Source: Sulfuricurvum sp.
GTDB taxonomy: Bacteria; Campylobacterota; Campylobacteria; Campylobacterales; Sulfurimonadaceae
Assembly: GCF_028681615.1 (NCBI RefSeq)
Contig: NZ_JAQUHV010000001.1
Coordinates: 531,635-595,634 of the forward strand
Length of the DNA stretch: 64,000 nucleotides
Direction of reading: 5' to 3'
A model generated the notes under the pieces. That model searched no databases and was not told where the DNA came from. It worked only from the letters and a program-made list of their open reading frames with translations. Below are positions 52,022-60,773 of the stretch, one piece after another. The translations under genes were made by a program, and so were the position numbers. The stretch's first letter is position 1. Each line of letters begins with the position of its first letter.

Positions 52022-54856
52022 ATGGCAAAGAAAAAGAAAAAAATGATCAAACTCAACCAATCCATTCGCCATTTTTTCGGCGATGAAGGATTTGACGAGG
52101 GGATAGAGAGGGTTCCGACCGAATCGCTGATCGCCCTCGCCCATACGCTGGGAATATTTAACGGTACAACCGATAAAGCGACCTTGGTAAAGAGCTTCCG
52201 CCGTTTATGGTCGGAGGGGGAAACCGAAAATCGTGCTCTCATCGTCGATTTTTTCCGTAACGAAGGAAAAGTCTATCCCAACCCGAAACCCAAAGAAAAA
52301 CCGCACGAGCGGGAAGAAAAAATCGATGAACTCTTGGAGGGGTTTGATATCACTCCGGATGAACGCCGGAAATTGCATGCCTCTTTTATCGATATCCGTA
52401 CCCGCAAGATCACGCCGGACAAGATTGCGGCCAAACTCGAGTATATCCGTTATACCGGAAAACGGGAACTTCTCGAAAAAGCGCTGGAAGGAAAGTTTAA
52501 TTTCGACGATTCTTTCGAATATTATGCCCCTGTCACCTATCGGATAGATACGGATACCTTTACGAAAATCCTTATTCTCAAAACTCCGCCGCTTAATGAA
52601 AAACGGCTTCATGAAGAGTCATTAGAAGCATTGGTTCCCGAGATAACCGAACTTAAAACAGCACTAACACATCAAAAACAAGAACAAACCGATCTGTTTT
52701 TATCGTCGCTCAATCTTAGTGCCCACCGCTACCTCACCAAAGAACAAATCATTTCGACGCTCAAAAGCGCCCCCCCTTCTGTCCAAACCTACGGGGCACT
52801 CAGTACCGAAATTTTACGGGATGTTTTGACCCGTTATTTACACATTCCCCTCACATCGGTTAATTCGGATGACCTGATCGTCGAGATTGATAAACAGCTT
52901 ATCCTTCCGTATCGAAGTGAGCCGTTGGAATATACCCTATCGCTTCATTTGGATGGCGCAGAGCTGAGCCGTCAAATTTGGAACGAAGAAGATCTCGCAA
53001 TCACTTCGATGGTAGAAGAACAAAGCCTCCACGAAGAGAGAGCTTTTTTAGGGGAATTGGAGCATCTGGTAGAAGAATGCCGTACCCGTTCGAAACTTTT
53101 GGAGATGAGTGACGAGGTGCTTTATGATGTTGTGTATGAGCTGCTTCTGCCGTATCTGACACTTACCCCGCATATCAGTTCCAAAACGTCGCGTCGGGTC
53201 CTTTTTGCTTTTGATCAACGTATCGCGAACGAACTGCTCAAACGTCAGCGGCAAGCGCTTCTCGCCCGAACGGTTCGTGATTTTAAAAACCTCTTCCCGC
53301 TGGCACGTTCTCTTCGTCGGCGGCTCATCTTTCATACCGGCCCAACTAACAGCGGTAAAACCTATACGGCATTTCAACACCTTAAAAAGGCGGGGACGGG
53401 ATACTATCTCGCACCGTTGCGTTTGTTAGCACTCGAAGGTTACGAGAGTCTACGGGATGACGGTGTCAGCGCTTCGCTCATCACAGGTGAAGAACAGCTC
53501 CTCGATGAAGACGCCACCCATATCAGCTCTACGATCGAGATGCTGAATTTTGAAGTAGAAGTTGATTGCTGTGTCATCGATGAGGTACAGATGATCGATG
53601 ACCGAGACCGCGGTTGGGCATGGGCAAATGCCATTATCGGTGCTCCGGCCAAAACAGTGATCATGACCGGCTCCCCCAATGCACGCGAAGCGATCACCGC
53701 TTTGGCGGAATATTTGGGTGAACCGTTGGAAATCATCGAGTTTGAGCGTAAAAACCCTCTCGAGTTACTCAAATCACCTACCCCTATCGATGCAATACAG
53801 CCTCAAAGTGCCGTTATCGCGTTTACCCGTTCCAATGCCCTCAGGCTCAAACAACAGCTCTCCAAAACGTACCGCACAAGCGTCATTTACGGAAATCTAA
53901 GCCCTGAAGTACGCCGCGAAGAAGCACGCCGTTTCCGCGAGGGGGAGACCGACATCCTCGTGGCTACCGATGCGATCAGTATGGGGCTCAATCTTCCCAT
54001 CAAAACACTCCTTTTTTCCAAGGCCGATAAATTCGACGGACAAAACCAGCGTAATCTAACATCGACCGAAGTCCGCCAAATTTCCGGGCGCGCCGGACGC
54101 TACGGATTGAGTGAAAAAGGGTACGTCGGAGCGCTTACCGGCGATGTACTCAAAATCATTTCAACCTTGTTTACCAAGCCGATCGAACCGATAGCCCTGC
54201 CGTTTAACGTCATGGCAAATTTTGATCACATCATGCTTGTCTCCACTATTTTGGAAGAGAAATCTCTCTCCAATATCGTCAACTTTTTTGTGGAGAATAT
54301 GAAATTCGAAGGGCCGTTTCGTGCCGCAAATCTCGAATCGATGCAGGAAGCTTCCGCTATAATCGACAACTATGACCTCGATATGCGTACCAAATACACC
54401 CTTGCGACTGCACCACTGTCGACCTCATCACCTCTGGTAATGGCATCATTTGAGCGGTATGTACGGGCATTGGAGCAGAAAAAACCAATCGCCTATATTC
54501 CCCCGCAGCGTTTGGGAAATTATGCCCTCTCGATGGAAGAGCTCCAAGAAGCGGAAGACCGTATCAAAGAGATATCGTTATATTTGTGGCTGTCGTATCG
54601 GATGGGAGAATATTTCGTAGATGCCGAAAAAGCACGAACATTCAGAGGAGAGCTTAACCGGTTTATTGAAAACTCGCTCCAGCAAAGCCATTTCGTACCG
54701 CGATGTAAAACGTGCGGAAAACCGTTAGCTCCAAACAGCGAGTTTGCCATCTGTCAAAGTTGTTTTAACAATCTCAATCGCGCGAAAAGCGGTGTCAACA
54801 ACAGGGCACCGCGTTCTTTTAAAGAGGAAAAAAGACGGGGATTTCATAAAAGCTGA
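52022..54856 (+). CDS. SUV3-like superfamily 2 RNA helicase
   Basis: 944 residues from ATG 52022 (MAKKKKKMIKLNQ); the open frame extends 61 codons further upstream across the divergent promoter region. The long N-terminal region (about 1-430) is unlike known domains. The helicase core follows: HTGPTNSGKTYTAFQHLKKA (Walker A, the SUV3 GPTNSGKT form), CCVIDEVQMIDD (motif II), MTGSPNA, then SVIYGNLSPEVRREEARRF, ATDAISMGLNLPI and QISGRAGRYG. The C-terminus has a CKTCGKPL...CQSC zinc ribbon. SUV3 unwinds RNA in the mitochondrial degradosome; bacterial homologues are common in Campylobacterota. Confidence 0.9.
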   Translation: MAKKKKKMIKLNQSIRHFFGDEGFDEGIERVPTESLIALAHTLGIFNGTTDKATLVKSFRRLWSEGETENRALIVDFFRNEGKVYPNPKPKEKPHEREEKIDELLEGFDITPDERRKLHASFIDIRTRKITPDKIAAKLEYIRYTGKRELLEKALEGKFNFDDSFEYYAPVTYRIDTDTFTKILILKTPPLNEKRLHEESLEALVPEITELKTALTHQKQEQTDLFLSSLNLSAHRYLTKEQIISTLKSAPPSVQTYGALSTEILRDVLTRYLHIPLTSVNSDDLIVEIDKQLILPYRSEPLEYTLSLHLDGAELSRQIWNEEDLAITSMVEEQSLHEERAFLGELEHLVEECRTRSKLLEMSDEVLYDVVYELLLPYLTLTPHISSKTSRRVLFAFDQRIANELLKRQRQALLARTVRDFKNLFPLARSLRRRLIFHTGPTNSGKTYTAFQHLKKAGTGYYLAPLRLLALEGYESLRDDGVSASLITGEEQLLDEDATHISSTIEMLNFEVEVDCCVIDEVQMIDDRDRGWAWANAIIGAPAKTVIMTGSPNAREAITALAEYLGEPLEIIEFERKNPLELLKSPTPIDAIQPQSAVIAFTRSNALRLKQQLSKTYRTSVIYGNLSPEVRREEARRFREGETDILVATDAISMGLNLPIKTLLFSKADKFDGQNQRNLTSTEVRQISGRAGRYGLSEKGYVGALTGDVLKIISTLFTKPIEPIALPFNVMANFDHIMLVSTILEEKSLSNIVNFFVENMKFEGPFRAANLESMQEASAIIDNYDLDMRTKYTLATAPLSTSSPLVMASFERYVRALEQKKPIAYIPPQRLGNYALSMEELQEAEDRIKEISLYLWLSYRMGEYFVDAEKARTFRGELNRFIENSLQQSHFVPRCKTCGKPLAPNSEFAICQSCFNNLNRAKSGVNNRAPRSFKEEKRRGFHKS

Positions 54857-55833
54857 TCATGCCGTTGCATTCGTATAAAAGCGTCCACAATCGTGATATC
54901 GAGATGTTCTGCCATTGTCTCTTTCATCAGCTTGAGAGAATCATACGACTTCAACCGATCTTTGTAAGAGCGCTTCGTCGATAGAGCATCAAAAACATCG
55001 CATACACCGATAATTCTTGCAAATAATGTAATCTTCTTTCCGGAGATCGCATCAGGATAGCCGCTACCGTCAAGCTTTTCATGATGGTGTCGTATTCCAT
55101 CCAATATTCGGGTATCGCTTATTCCAATTTTAAGGGCTATTTGATATCCATAAACAGGATGCTGTTTCATCTGCTCAAACTCATCATGGGTTAGGCTGCC
55201 GTTTTTATTCGTAATGGCGGTGTTCACCTTACTTTTGCCCAAGTCGTGAAGCAATGCGGACATGCCCAACTCCTCGAGTGCACCCGTCGATAATTTCAAA
55301 TACGTCCCTAGGCTCAGGGCATACACACAAACATTAATGGAGTGGGTATGCGTATAATAATCGTATGCCGTAATTTTAATCAACGATTCAATAGCATGAC
55401 TATCACTGAAGATCGTATCGACAAACTTATTGACAACTTTTTTCGATTTAGGAACATTTTCTAGAGCTTCAGGATTGTCAAACATTTCATCGAGTATTTC
55501 GGAAGCCTGACGATAAATAACCGCTGCTTTTTTCGTAATCGCAATGTGTTCATCCCGCGCCACAGCCTGGATAATAGTGTCTACAAAATGGTAATAGGTC
55601 GATAAGTCTTCTTGAAGTATATACAAATATTCCGTCTCATCGATCCGCATTTTAATCTGTGGATCTACCGGATGCTCTCTAGGAAGAAAAAGTTCTTTTG
55701 TCTCTTCGGGGTCTATATCACAGTAGATATCGCAGGACAGTACATCCCCAACATCCAATAACCATTTTTCAATTCGTACAAACTCAACAGATTCTTTAAC
55801 ATATATCCGTTTGTCAATACGAATCTGTTTCAT
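54844..55833 (-). CDS. HD-GYP domain protein 1
   Basis: 329 residues. The N-terminal half (about 1-130) is not a named domain. The C-terminal half is a HD-GYP phosphodiesterase domain: THTHSINVCVYAL, SALLHDLGKSKVNTAI, GIRHHHEKLDGSGYPDAI and IIGVCDVFDALSTKRSYKDRL. Likely degrades c-di-GMP. A close paralogue of the gene at 56469, separated from it only by an HTH gene, with all three on one strand. The 3' end overlaps the helicase gene tail by 13 bases. Confidence 0.9.
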   Translation of the reverse strand: MKQIRIDKRIYVKESVEFVRIEKWLLDVGDVLSCDIYCDIDPEETKELFLPREHPVDPQIKMRIDETEYLYILQEDLSTYYHFVDTIIQAVARDEHIAITKKAAVIYRQASEILDEMFDNPEALENVPKSKKVVNKFVDTIFSDSHAIESLIKITAYDYYTHTHSINVCVYALSLGTYLKLSTGALEELGMSALLHDLGKSKVNTAITNKNGSLTHDEFEQMKQHPVYGYQIALKIGISDTRILDGIRHHHEKLDGSGYPDAISGKKITLFARIIGVCDVFDALSTKRSYKDRLKSYDSLKLMKETMAEHLDITIVDAFIRMQRHDQLL

Positions 55834-55845
55834 AAAAATCTACAA

Positions 55846-56472
55846 TTACTCAAGCAAATCCGAATAATCAAATTTTGAAGGGTTCAAAAAGATTTTATCG
55901 CCACGGGGTATAAGCCGTTCGTCGCCGTTTTTTAAAGCGGTTTCAAATCCTCGTTTAATCTGTTTTTTCTCTTTGTCTTTAACCCGTTTGAGTTTTAAAA
56001 ACGATTTGAGGGAAATCCACTCCTCTATTTCGGAATCAACAATATCGGCATTGATAGCATCAACCGTCATCCCCTCTTGCATGACCGTATCGGTATTGAC
56101 ATGGGAAAGAAATTTCGTTGCGACGACATGCAATACACTGCGCAGCTGTGCGTCGCGTTCTTTGTAAATCTGCTCAACCTTGACCCGTTCGTCGATCAGC
56201 ATCTGTTCACGTTGATCGCGCAATCGGCTCGTCTCTTTTTCGAGACTGTCCACCTTTTCACGAAGCCGTTCATTCTCTTGTTCGATGTATTGCGTATAAC
56301 GGCTATCACTCACAATGTTAGTTCCGGCGTTACTTTTGGCCGTTTCAACGGCAACATATTTCACCCCGTTATCGACAATACAATCCAAGCTGCCGCGACG
56401 TATCCGATTATGGATCGCCTCTTTGGAAACTTTGAAATACTCCGCCGCATCGGCTATCGTCATTTTTTTCAT
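55846..56472 (-). CDS. helix-turn-helix and coiled-coil protein between two HD-GYP genes
   Basis: 208 residues. The N-terminus is an excisionase-like HTH (MTIADAAEYFKVSKEAIHNRIRRGSLDCIVDNGVKYVAVE). A coiled coil follows (about 60-115, YIEQENERLREKVDSLEKETSRLRDQREQM), then a C-terminal region with FLKLKRVKDKEKKQIKRGFETALKNGDERLIPRGDKIFLNPSKF. I recognise no family. It overlaps the upstream HD-GYP gene by four bases and lies 12 bases before the next, so it shares their operon. Confidence 0.65.
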   Translation of the reverse strand: MKKMTIADAAEYFKVSKEAIHNRIRRGSLDCIVDNGVKYVAVETAKSNAGTNIVSDSRYTQYIEQENERLREKVDSLEKETSRLRDQREQMLIDERVKVEQIYKERDAQLRSVLHVVATKFLSHVNTDTVMQEGMTVDAINADIVDSEIEEWISLKSFLKLKRVKDKEKKQIKRGFETALKNGDERLIPRGDKIFLNPSKFDYSDLLE

Positions 56473-57428
56473 GATTTTCCTTGCCCTTGTTTTCGTAACA
56501 TTTTAATAAACGTATCTACCATACCCATATCCAAATGACCTGCCATCTGCTGTTTCATCAACAGAAGAGACTCAAAAGAACTCATCGGATCTTTATACGA
56601 GCGTTTTGTAGAAAGGGCATCAAAAACATCGCATGCTCCGATAATACGGGCAAACTGGCTTATTTGATCTCCCTTTAGGTTATCCGGATATCCGCCTCCC
56701 TCCATTTTTTCATGATGGTGGCGAATACCGCTTAAAATACGCTCATCGCTAATCCCCAACTTCAAGGCAATTTCATGTCCCAATGCCGGATGTTTCTTCA
56801 TTTGCGTGAATTCATCGTCAGTCAATTTGCCGTTTTTATTGATAATCTCGTAATCGATTTTGCTTTTACCCAAATCGTGCAAAATTGCCGCCATCCCCAG
56901 CACTTCCAAATCTTTCCCTTCTATTCCGAGATAGGAACCCAGACTCAGGGTATAAATGCTTACGTTAATGGAGTGGGTATGGGTATAGTAATCATGTGCG
57001 GTAATTTTCATCAATGATTCAACTGCGCTGTGATCGTGCAAAATGATATCGATAAAACTATTCACCACAGGTTGTGCGTTTTTGACATTTTCCAAGGATT
57101 CTGGATTTTTAAACATCGCATCAATCGCTTCCGTCGCCTTTTGATAGACCAAACGGGCTTTTTGTTCGGTAGGTATATCACTGCTTTTGGCAATACTTTG
57201 AAGATGCATGGCAACATACTCGTTATAACGCTCTTCATCTTCTTCACTGACATACAACGTCTCGATTTCTCGTAACTTGACCTTGGCATTACCATCCACC
57301 GCCGTATCGCTTTGGAGAAAAAGGCTCATCGCGCTCTTGGTTTCATTGGTCAAAAAAAGGTTAAAACTAATCTGTGAGCCCTCTGTTATGAGCCGCTTAT
57401 CGATCGCTTTATACCGTTTTTTGTTCAT
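56469..57428 (-). CDS. HD-GYP domain protein 2
   Basis: 319 residues, the tandem paralogue of the gene at 54844: an N-terminal segment of about 120 residues without known domain, then HTHSINVSIYTLSLGSYLG, AAILHDLGKSKIDYEII, GIRHHHEKMEGGGYPDNL and IIGACDVFDALSTKRSYKDPM. The GGGYP form replaces GSGYP; HD residues and the GYP loop are all present, so catalysis is expected. It lies nine bases downstream of the YajQ gene. Confidence 0.9.
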   Translation of the reverse strand: MNKKRYKAIDKRLITEGSQISFNLFLTNETKSAMSLFLQSDTAVDGNAKVKLREIETLYVSEEDEERYNEYVAMHLQSIAKSSDIPTEQKARLVYQKATEAIDAMFKNPESLENVKNAQPVVNSFIDIILHDHSAVESLMKITAHDYYTHTHSINVSIYTLSLGSYLGIEGKDLEVLGMAAILHDLGKSKIDYEIINKNGKLTDDEFTQMKKHPALGHEIALKLGISDERILSGIRHHHEKMEGGGYPDNLKGDQISQFARIIGACDVFDALSTKRSYKDPMSSFESLLLMKQQMAGHLDMGMVDTFIKMLRKQGQGKS

Positions 57429-57437
57429 TTGAACTCT

Positions 57438-57935
57438 TTAACGGAAATTTTCAAATACAAGAGGGGCATCCCACTCAAGCGATTTGATATGTGCCATAAT
57501 CTTTTGAAGTTCATCAATCTGTTTGGATTTAACGCGGATATAATCGCCCTCAATCGCGGCACTTGCTTTTGTTTTAAGATTTTTAATCTCTGCAATAATC
57601 TTTTTAGCTTCTTTCGTCTCAATGCTATCAACGATTTTATAGGTCGCTTTTCGCGCTCCTCCACTTGCATCTTCCGTTTTCAATTCCTCGAGTGCCTTGG
57701 AAGAGAGCCCGCGTTTGATGAGTTTTCCGATAACAATATCTTTGAGTGCATCGAGTTTATTATCACTGGAGGCGAGAAGAATGAGCTGTTTCTCTTTTTC
57801 ACGGTAGTTGATTTCGTAGGTAATCCCCTTGAAATCGTATCGGCCGATTGCCTCTTTTTCAGCTTGGGCAATCGCGTCTTTGAATGCTTGCAGGTCAATT
57901 TTTGCGGAGATATCGAGAGAGTGTTCTGATGCCAT
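57438..57935 (-). CDS. yajQ: YajQ family nucleotide-binding protein
   Basis: 165 residues, full length for the family. MASEHSLDISAKIDLQAFKDAIAQAEKEAIGRYDFKGI is the signature opening; KDIVIGKLIKRGLSSKAL and KKIIAEIKNLKTKASAAIEGDYIRVKSKQIDELQKIMAHIK follow. Members bind c-di-GMP (shown in Xanthomonas) or GTP/tRNA. Being first in the transcription unit with two HD-GYP genes supports a c-di-GMP role here. Confidence 0.93.
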   Translation of the reverse strand: MASEHSLDISAKIDLQAFKDAIAQAEKEAIGRYDFKGITYEINYREKEKQLILLASSDNKLDALKDIVIGKLIKRGLSSKALEELKTEDASGGARKATYKIVDSIETKEAKKIIAEIKNLKTKASAAIEGDYIRVKSKQIDELQKIMAHIKSLEWDAPLVFENFR

Positions 57936-58010
57936 ACTACTATCCTAAAAAAACTTTTTTTTATAACAGTTAGTATAACACACTAAAACCTTAATGTTTT
58001 AAAAACCCGC

Positions 58011-58071
58011 TTTCGTTCGACCTGAGCCTGTCGAAGGGTAAGTTCATGGTTCGACGACCTCACCACGAACG
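58011..58071. repeat. paired palindromic intergenic repeat (TCGACAGGCTCA type)
   Basis: TTCGAC (58016-58021) and GTCGAA (58030-58035) flank CTGAGCCT; the minus strand reads CCCTTCGACAGGCTCAGG, a dispersed palindromic repeat found in many unrelated bacterial genomes. A second half-copy in the other orientation, GTTCG (58049-58053) with CGAAC (58066-58070), follows, and outer CGTTCG/CGAACG pairing joins the two. It fills the gap between sdhB and yajQ. Confidence 0.6.
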
Positions 58072-58076
58072 GAGGG

Positions 58077-58778
58077 TCAAAACATGGGGCTTCCGAAATC
58101 AAGTCCCCCTCCGAATGCCATTGCTGCATTGGGATCTTGATATCCCAACATCGCACTTTTCATCCGCAGCATCGTAATGTCTTGTTTCGGGGCGATATTT
58201 TGAGGACACACAGGGACACATTCGCCGCAGAGAGTACAGTCCCAAATTCCGTTCGTCTGAACCGCCGCGATTTTATCAGCGCTGCTTTCCTCGCGGGAAT
58301 CGTTGACATAACGCCACACACGGGTAAGCGCATACGGACCGATAAAATCAGGATTGACCGCGTATACCGGACAGGCACTGTAACATGAGGTACATAGGAT
58401 ACAGTCGCTCTGCGTTTCGATATGGCTCGCATCTTCTTCGCTCACCGCTCCCTCACGTGAGCCTTCGCTCCATGTGTTAGCGACTCGGTTAAAACGCTCA
58501 ACCATACCGGAGTCAACAACCAAATCCCGAACCACACGGGTATTACGGATCGGTTCAACCACATCCCCTTCACTCGGCTTATATTCACACATCAACTGCT
58601 CACGCCCATTGACACGAACCGCACAGCTTCCGCACACGCCGCTGCGGCATCCATGTGAATAGGTCAGAGTCGGATCGATTTTGGTTTTGATATGATTGAG
58701 GATACTCAAAAGGGTAACGTTTTCTAACTCGACGTTATAGCTTTGTGTCTCACTGCCGCGTACTATTTTAATTTCCAT
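58077..58778 (-). CDS. fumarate reductase/succinate dehydrogenase iron-sulfur subunit
   Basis: 233 residues, three Fe-S centres: [2Fe-2S] ligands in HGCRSGVCGSCAVRVNG and MC; [4Fe-4S] in DCILCTSCYSACPVY; [3Fe-4S] in CTLCGECVPVCPQNI, with the remaining shared ligands in place. It carries electrons between the flavoprotein and a quinone-reactive membrane anchor. The ATG overlaps the stop of the small acidic gene (ATGA). No anchor (C/D) subunit gene is adjacent; 142 bases of repeat separate it from yajQ. Confidence 0.92.
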   Translation of the reverse strand: MEIKIVRGSETQSYNVELENVTLLSILNHIKTKIDPTLTYSHGCRSGVCGSCAVRVNGREQLMCEYKPSEGDVVEPIRNTRVVRDLVVDSGMVERFNRVANTWSEGSREGAVSEEDASHIETQSDCILCTSCYSACPVYAVNPDFIGPYALTRVWRYVNDSREESSADKIAAVQTNGIWDCTLCGECVPVCPQNIAPKQDITMLRMKSAMLGYQDPNAAMAFGGGLDFGSPMF

Positions 58779-59014
58779 CAGTCACACCACTCCCGTTCTT
58801 CATCTTCTTCATCATCATCATAAGGATCTTCGCAGCACCCTTCCTGATCCGAATCTTGTTCATCATCCCATGCGCCATCTTCTGAAAAGATGACAATAAT
58901 TTTATGATCCTCAAAACGCGTATGCGTTGGGCTTACTGCCGAAGTAAACCCAGTGTTAACGTAGCCATATGGGCTTTGCTCATATGGCGTATTTATAGTA
59001 AAAAATCCGCGCAT
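58778..59014 (-). CDS. small acidic protein between the two fumarate reductase genes
   Basis: 78 residues from ATG 59014, chosen for the GGAG before it (an earlier in-frame ATG is at 59035). The N-terminus MRGFFTINTPYEQSPYGY is hydrophobic/aromatic; the rest ends in a run of Asp/Glu with Cys (GCCEDPYDDDEEDEEREWCD). No family recognised. Overlaps the flavoprotein gene end by 22 bases and the iron-sulfur gene by 3, so it is embedded in the operon. The tail could bind a metal or mimic DNA/protein surfaces (speculation). Confidence 0.6.
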   Translation of the reverse strand: MRGFFTINTPYEQSPYGYVNTGFTSAVSPTHTRFEDHKIIVIFSEDGAWDDEQDSDQEGCCEDPYDDDEEDEEREWCD

Positions 59015-60594
59015 AGCACTCCATCCTCTTTCCATGTGATTGTGTGAGCTCCGAACATCCGATCGTTTCGCGCAGGGGCATCGATACGATAGTGTGCACC
59101 GCGACTCTCAACCCGGCTGATTGCACTGACTACGATCATCTCCGCCAACTCGATCTTATTTCCGAATTCGATAAATTCGACCAGATTGGTATTGCAGATT
59201 TTCGATTTATCGCGAGGTCCCATAAAAGGGAGTTCTTTTTGCATTTGACGAATCGCCCCTAACACTGCTTTAAGTCCCATATCATCCCGCACCAAACCGA
59301 CGTTGTTATAGAAGATATTGGCAAGCATCTCCTGTTTTTGGTAAAAGTCAATTTGATTGGTAAAGTACATTACTCCGCGGATAAAGTTGGTGTCTTTCGC
59401 TAACTGCAGGTTTGGTGTTTCGGGAACAGGATGTTTTAGCGTATACTTAACGGCTTCTACCCCGCAATGGCGCCCGTATACGACGAGTTCAAGAAGTGAA
59501 TTACCTCCCAAACGGTTAGCGCCGTGTGTTTTATGGTTAGCACACTCTCCGACGGCAAACAGTCCTGAAACACTGCTCATGCACGCTTCATTGACTTCGA
59601 TTCCCCCCATGCTGTAATGGGCGGCGGGTTTGATCGGGATCAGATCATGTACCGGATCGATCCCTTCGTATATCTGTGCCAGTTTACGCTCTTGGGGAAG
59701 TTCATGATCGATAAAATGTTCCCCTAAATGGCGGATGTCGAGATAAACCGCTCCGCTTTTGTTCATCTCGTCATGGATTGCTCGAGCAACGACATCACGC
59801 GGTGCCAGTTCATCGGTAAAGCGATCCCCCTCTGCATCTACTAAATATCCCCCCGCTCCCCTTGCACTCTCAGAAATCAAAATTGAGGAACCTTTCAGTG
59901 CCGTAGGGTGAAACTGGATAAACTCCATATCGGCGAGTCTTGCACCGGCGCGTACCGCCGCTGCAAGTCCGTCGCCCGTTGCCTGCACGGAGTTCGTAGA
60001 GTGTTTGCCGTAAAGCGCCCCGTATCCGCCGCTCGCCATAATCACCGCATCGGCACGAATCTCTTCGACTTCACCCGTCTCTATATGCAAGAATGTCGCC
60101 CCTAACACACGGTTAGTCTCTTCATCTACGATCAGGTTCAGTAAAAAGCGCTCATTTTTAAACACGATACCGGCTTTCAAGCACTGATCAAAGAGGGTAT
60201 GCAATAGCTTCAATCCCGTGTAATCCTGTGCATAACAGGCACGCGGTGCACTCGCTCCGCCCAAACGCCGACGGGCAATTTGCCCCTCTTCGTCACGGCT
60301 GAACGGTAACCCGATACGGTTACACCACTCGATCGCTTCCGGCGCTTTTTCACACATAAATGCAATCCGCTTTTCATCTCCCAGTCCGGCGGACGAACGC
60401 AGCGTATCTTCGATATGAGCGGAAATTGTATCTTCGCTTCCTAAAACAGCGTTCATCCCCCCTTGTGCCATCGAAGTTTGAGAACGTGTCGGGAGGGTTT
60501 TAGAGACGACAACCACCTCTGCGCCTGATTCGTGTGCTGAGAGCGCACTCACCAATCCCGCACCGCCACTGCCGATTATCAATACTTTTGCCAT
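58993..60594 (-). CDS. fumarate reductase/succinate dehydrogenase flavoprotein subunit
   Basis: 533 residues from ATG 60594 (AAGGAGT eight bases upstream). FAD motif VLIIGSGGAGLVSALSAHESGAEVVVVSK; substrate and active-site segments QFHPTALKGSSILISESARGAGGYLVDAEGDRF, LAPRDVVARAIH, HYSMGGIEVNE and GANRLGGNSLLELVVYGR. The covalent-FAD region (TSMAQGGMNAVLG, where classical SdhA has HTxAAQGG) lacks the usual His before Thr, so FAD may be non-covalent. L-aspartate oxidase (NadB) shares this layout; the SdhB partner argues for fumarate/succinate chemistry. Confidence 0.85.
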   Translation of the reverse strand: MAKVLIIGSGGAGLVSALSAHESGAEVVVVSKTLPTRSQTSMAQGGMNAVLGSEDTISAHIEDTLRSSAGLGDEKRIAFMCEKAPEAIEWCNRIGLPFSRDEEGQIARRRLGGASAPRACYAQDYTGLKLLHTLFDQCLKAGIVFKNERFLLNLIVDEETNRVLGATFLHIETGEVEEIRADAVIMASGGYGALYGKHSTNSVQATGDGLAAAVRAGARLADMEFIQFHPTALKGSSILISESARGAGGYLVDAEGDRFTDELAPRDVVARAIHDEMNKSGAVYLDIRHLGEHFIDHELPQERKLAQIYEGIDPVHDLIPIKPAAHYSMGGIEVNEACMSSVSGLFAVGECANHKTHGANRLGGNSLLELVVYGRHCGVEAVKYTLKHPVPETPNLQLAKDTNFIRGVMYFTNQIDFYQKQEMLANIFYNNVGLVRDDMGLKAVLGAIRQMQKELPFMGPRDKSKICNTNLVEFIEFGNKIELAEMIVVSAISRVESRGAHYRIDAPARNDRMFGAHTITWKEDGVLCADFLL

Positions 60595-60710
60595 TGTATG
60601 ACTCCTTATAATCGCGATTGTATCCCATAGATTGTTAGCTCTCACTCAAAAAGATTGACTAATTTTTAGGATAGAATAGCATTCAGAAATTCTGCCTCGG
60701 TAGAGGGAAG

Positions 60711-60762
60711 CTTTAGTGCCATAGCGGCTAGCGTAGCATAGGGGGCTTTGCTCCCTATGCGT
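60711..60762. repeat. structured intergenic repeat, copy B
   Basis: CTTTAGTGCCATAGCGGC at 60711-60728 duplicates copy A at 7042-7059. Downstream is a strong hairpin, GCATAGGG/CCCTATGC around a GGCTTTGCT loop (60736-60761), just before the AEC carrier gene. The left arm of the nested stem seen in copies A and C is degraded here. Confidence 0.55.
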
Positions 60763-60773
60763 TTAACATCAAA

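Noticed and set aside
58993..60594. L-aspartate oxidase (nadB)
   Set aside because: Similar fold and motifs, but the overlapping operon with a three-centre SdhB-type iron-sulfur protein favours fumarate/succinate chemistry.
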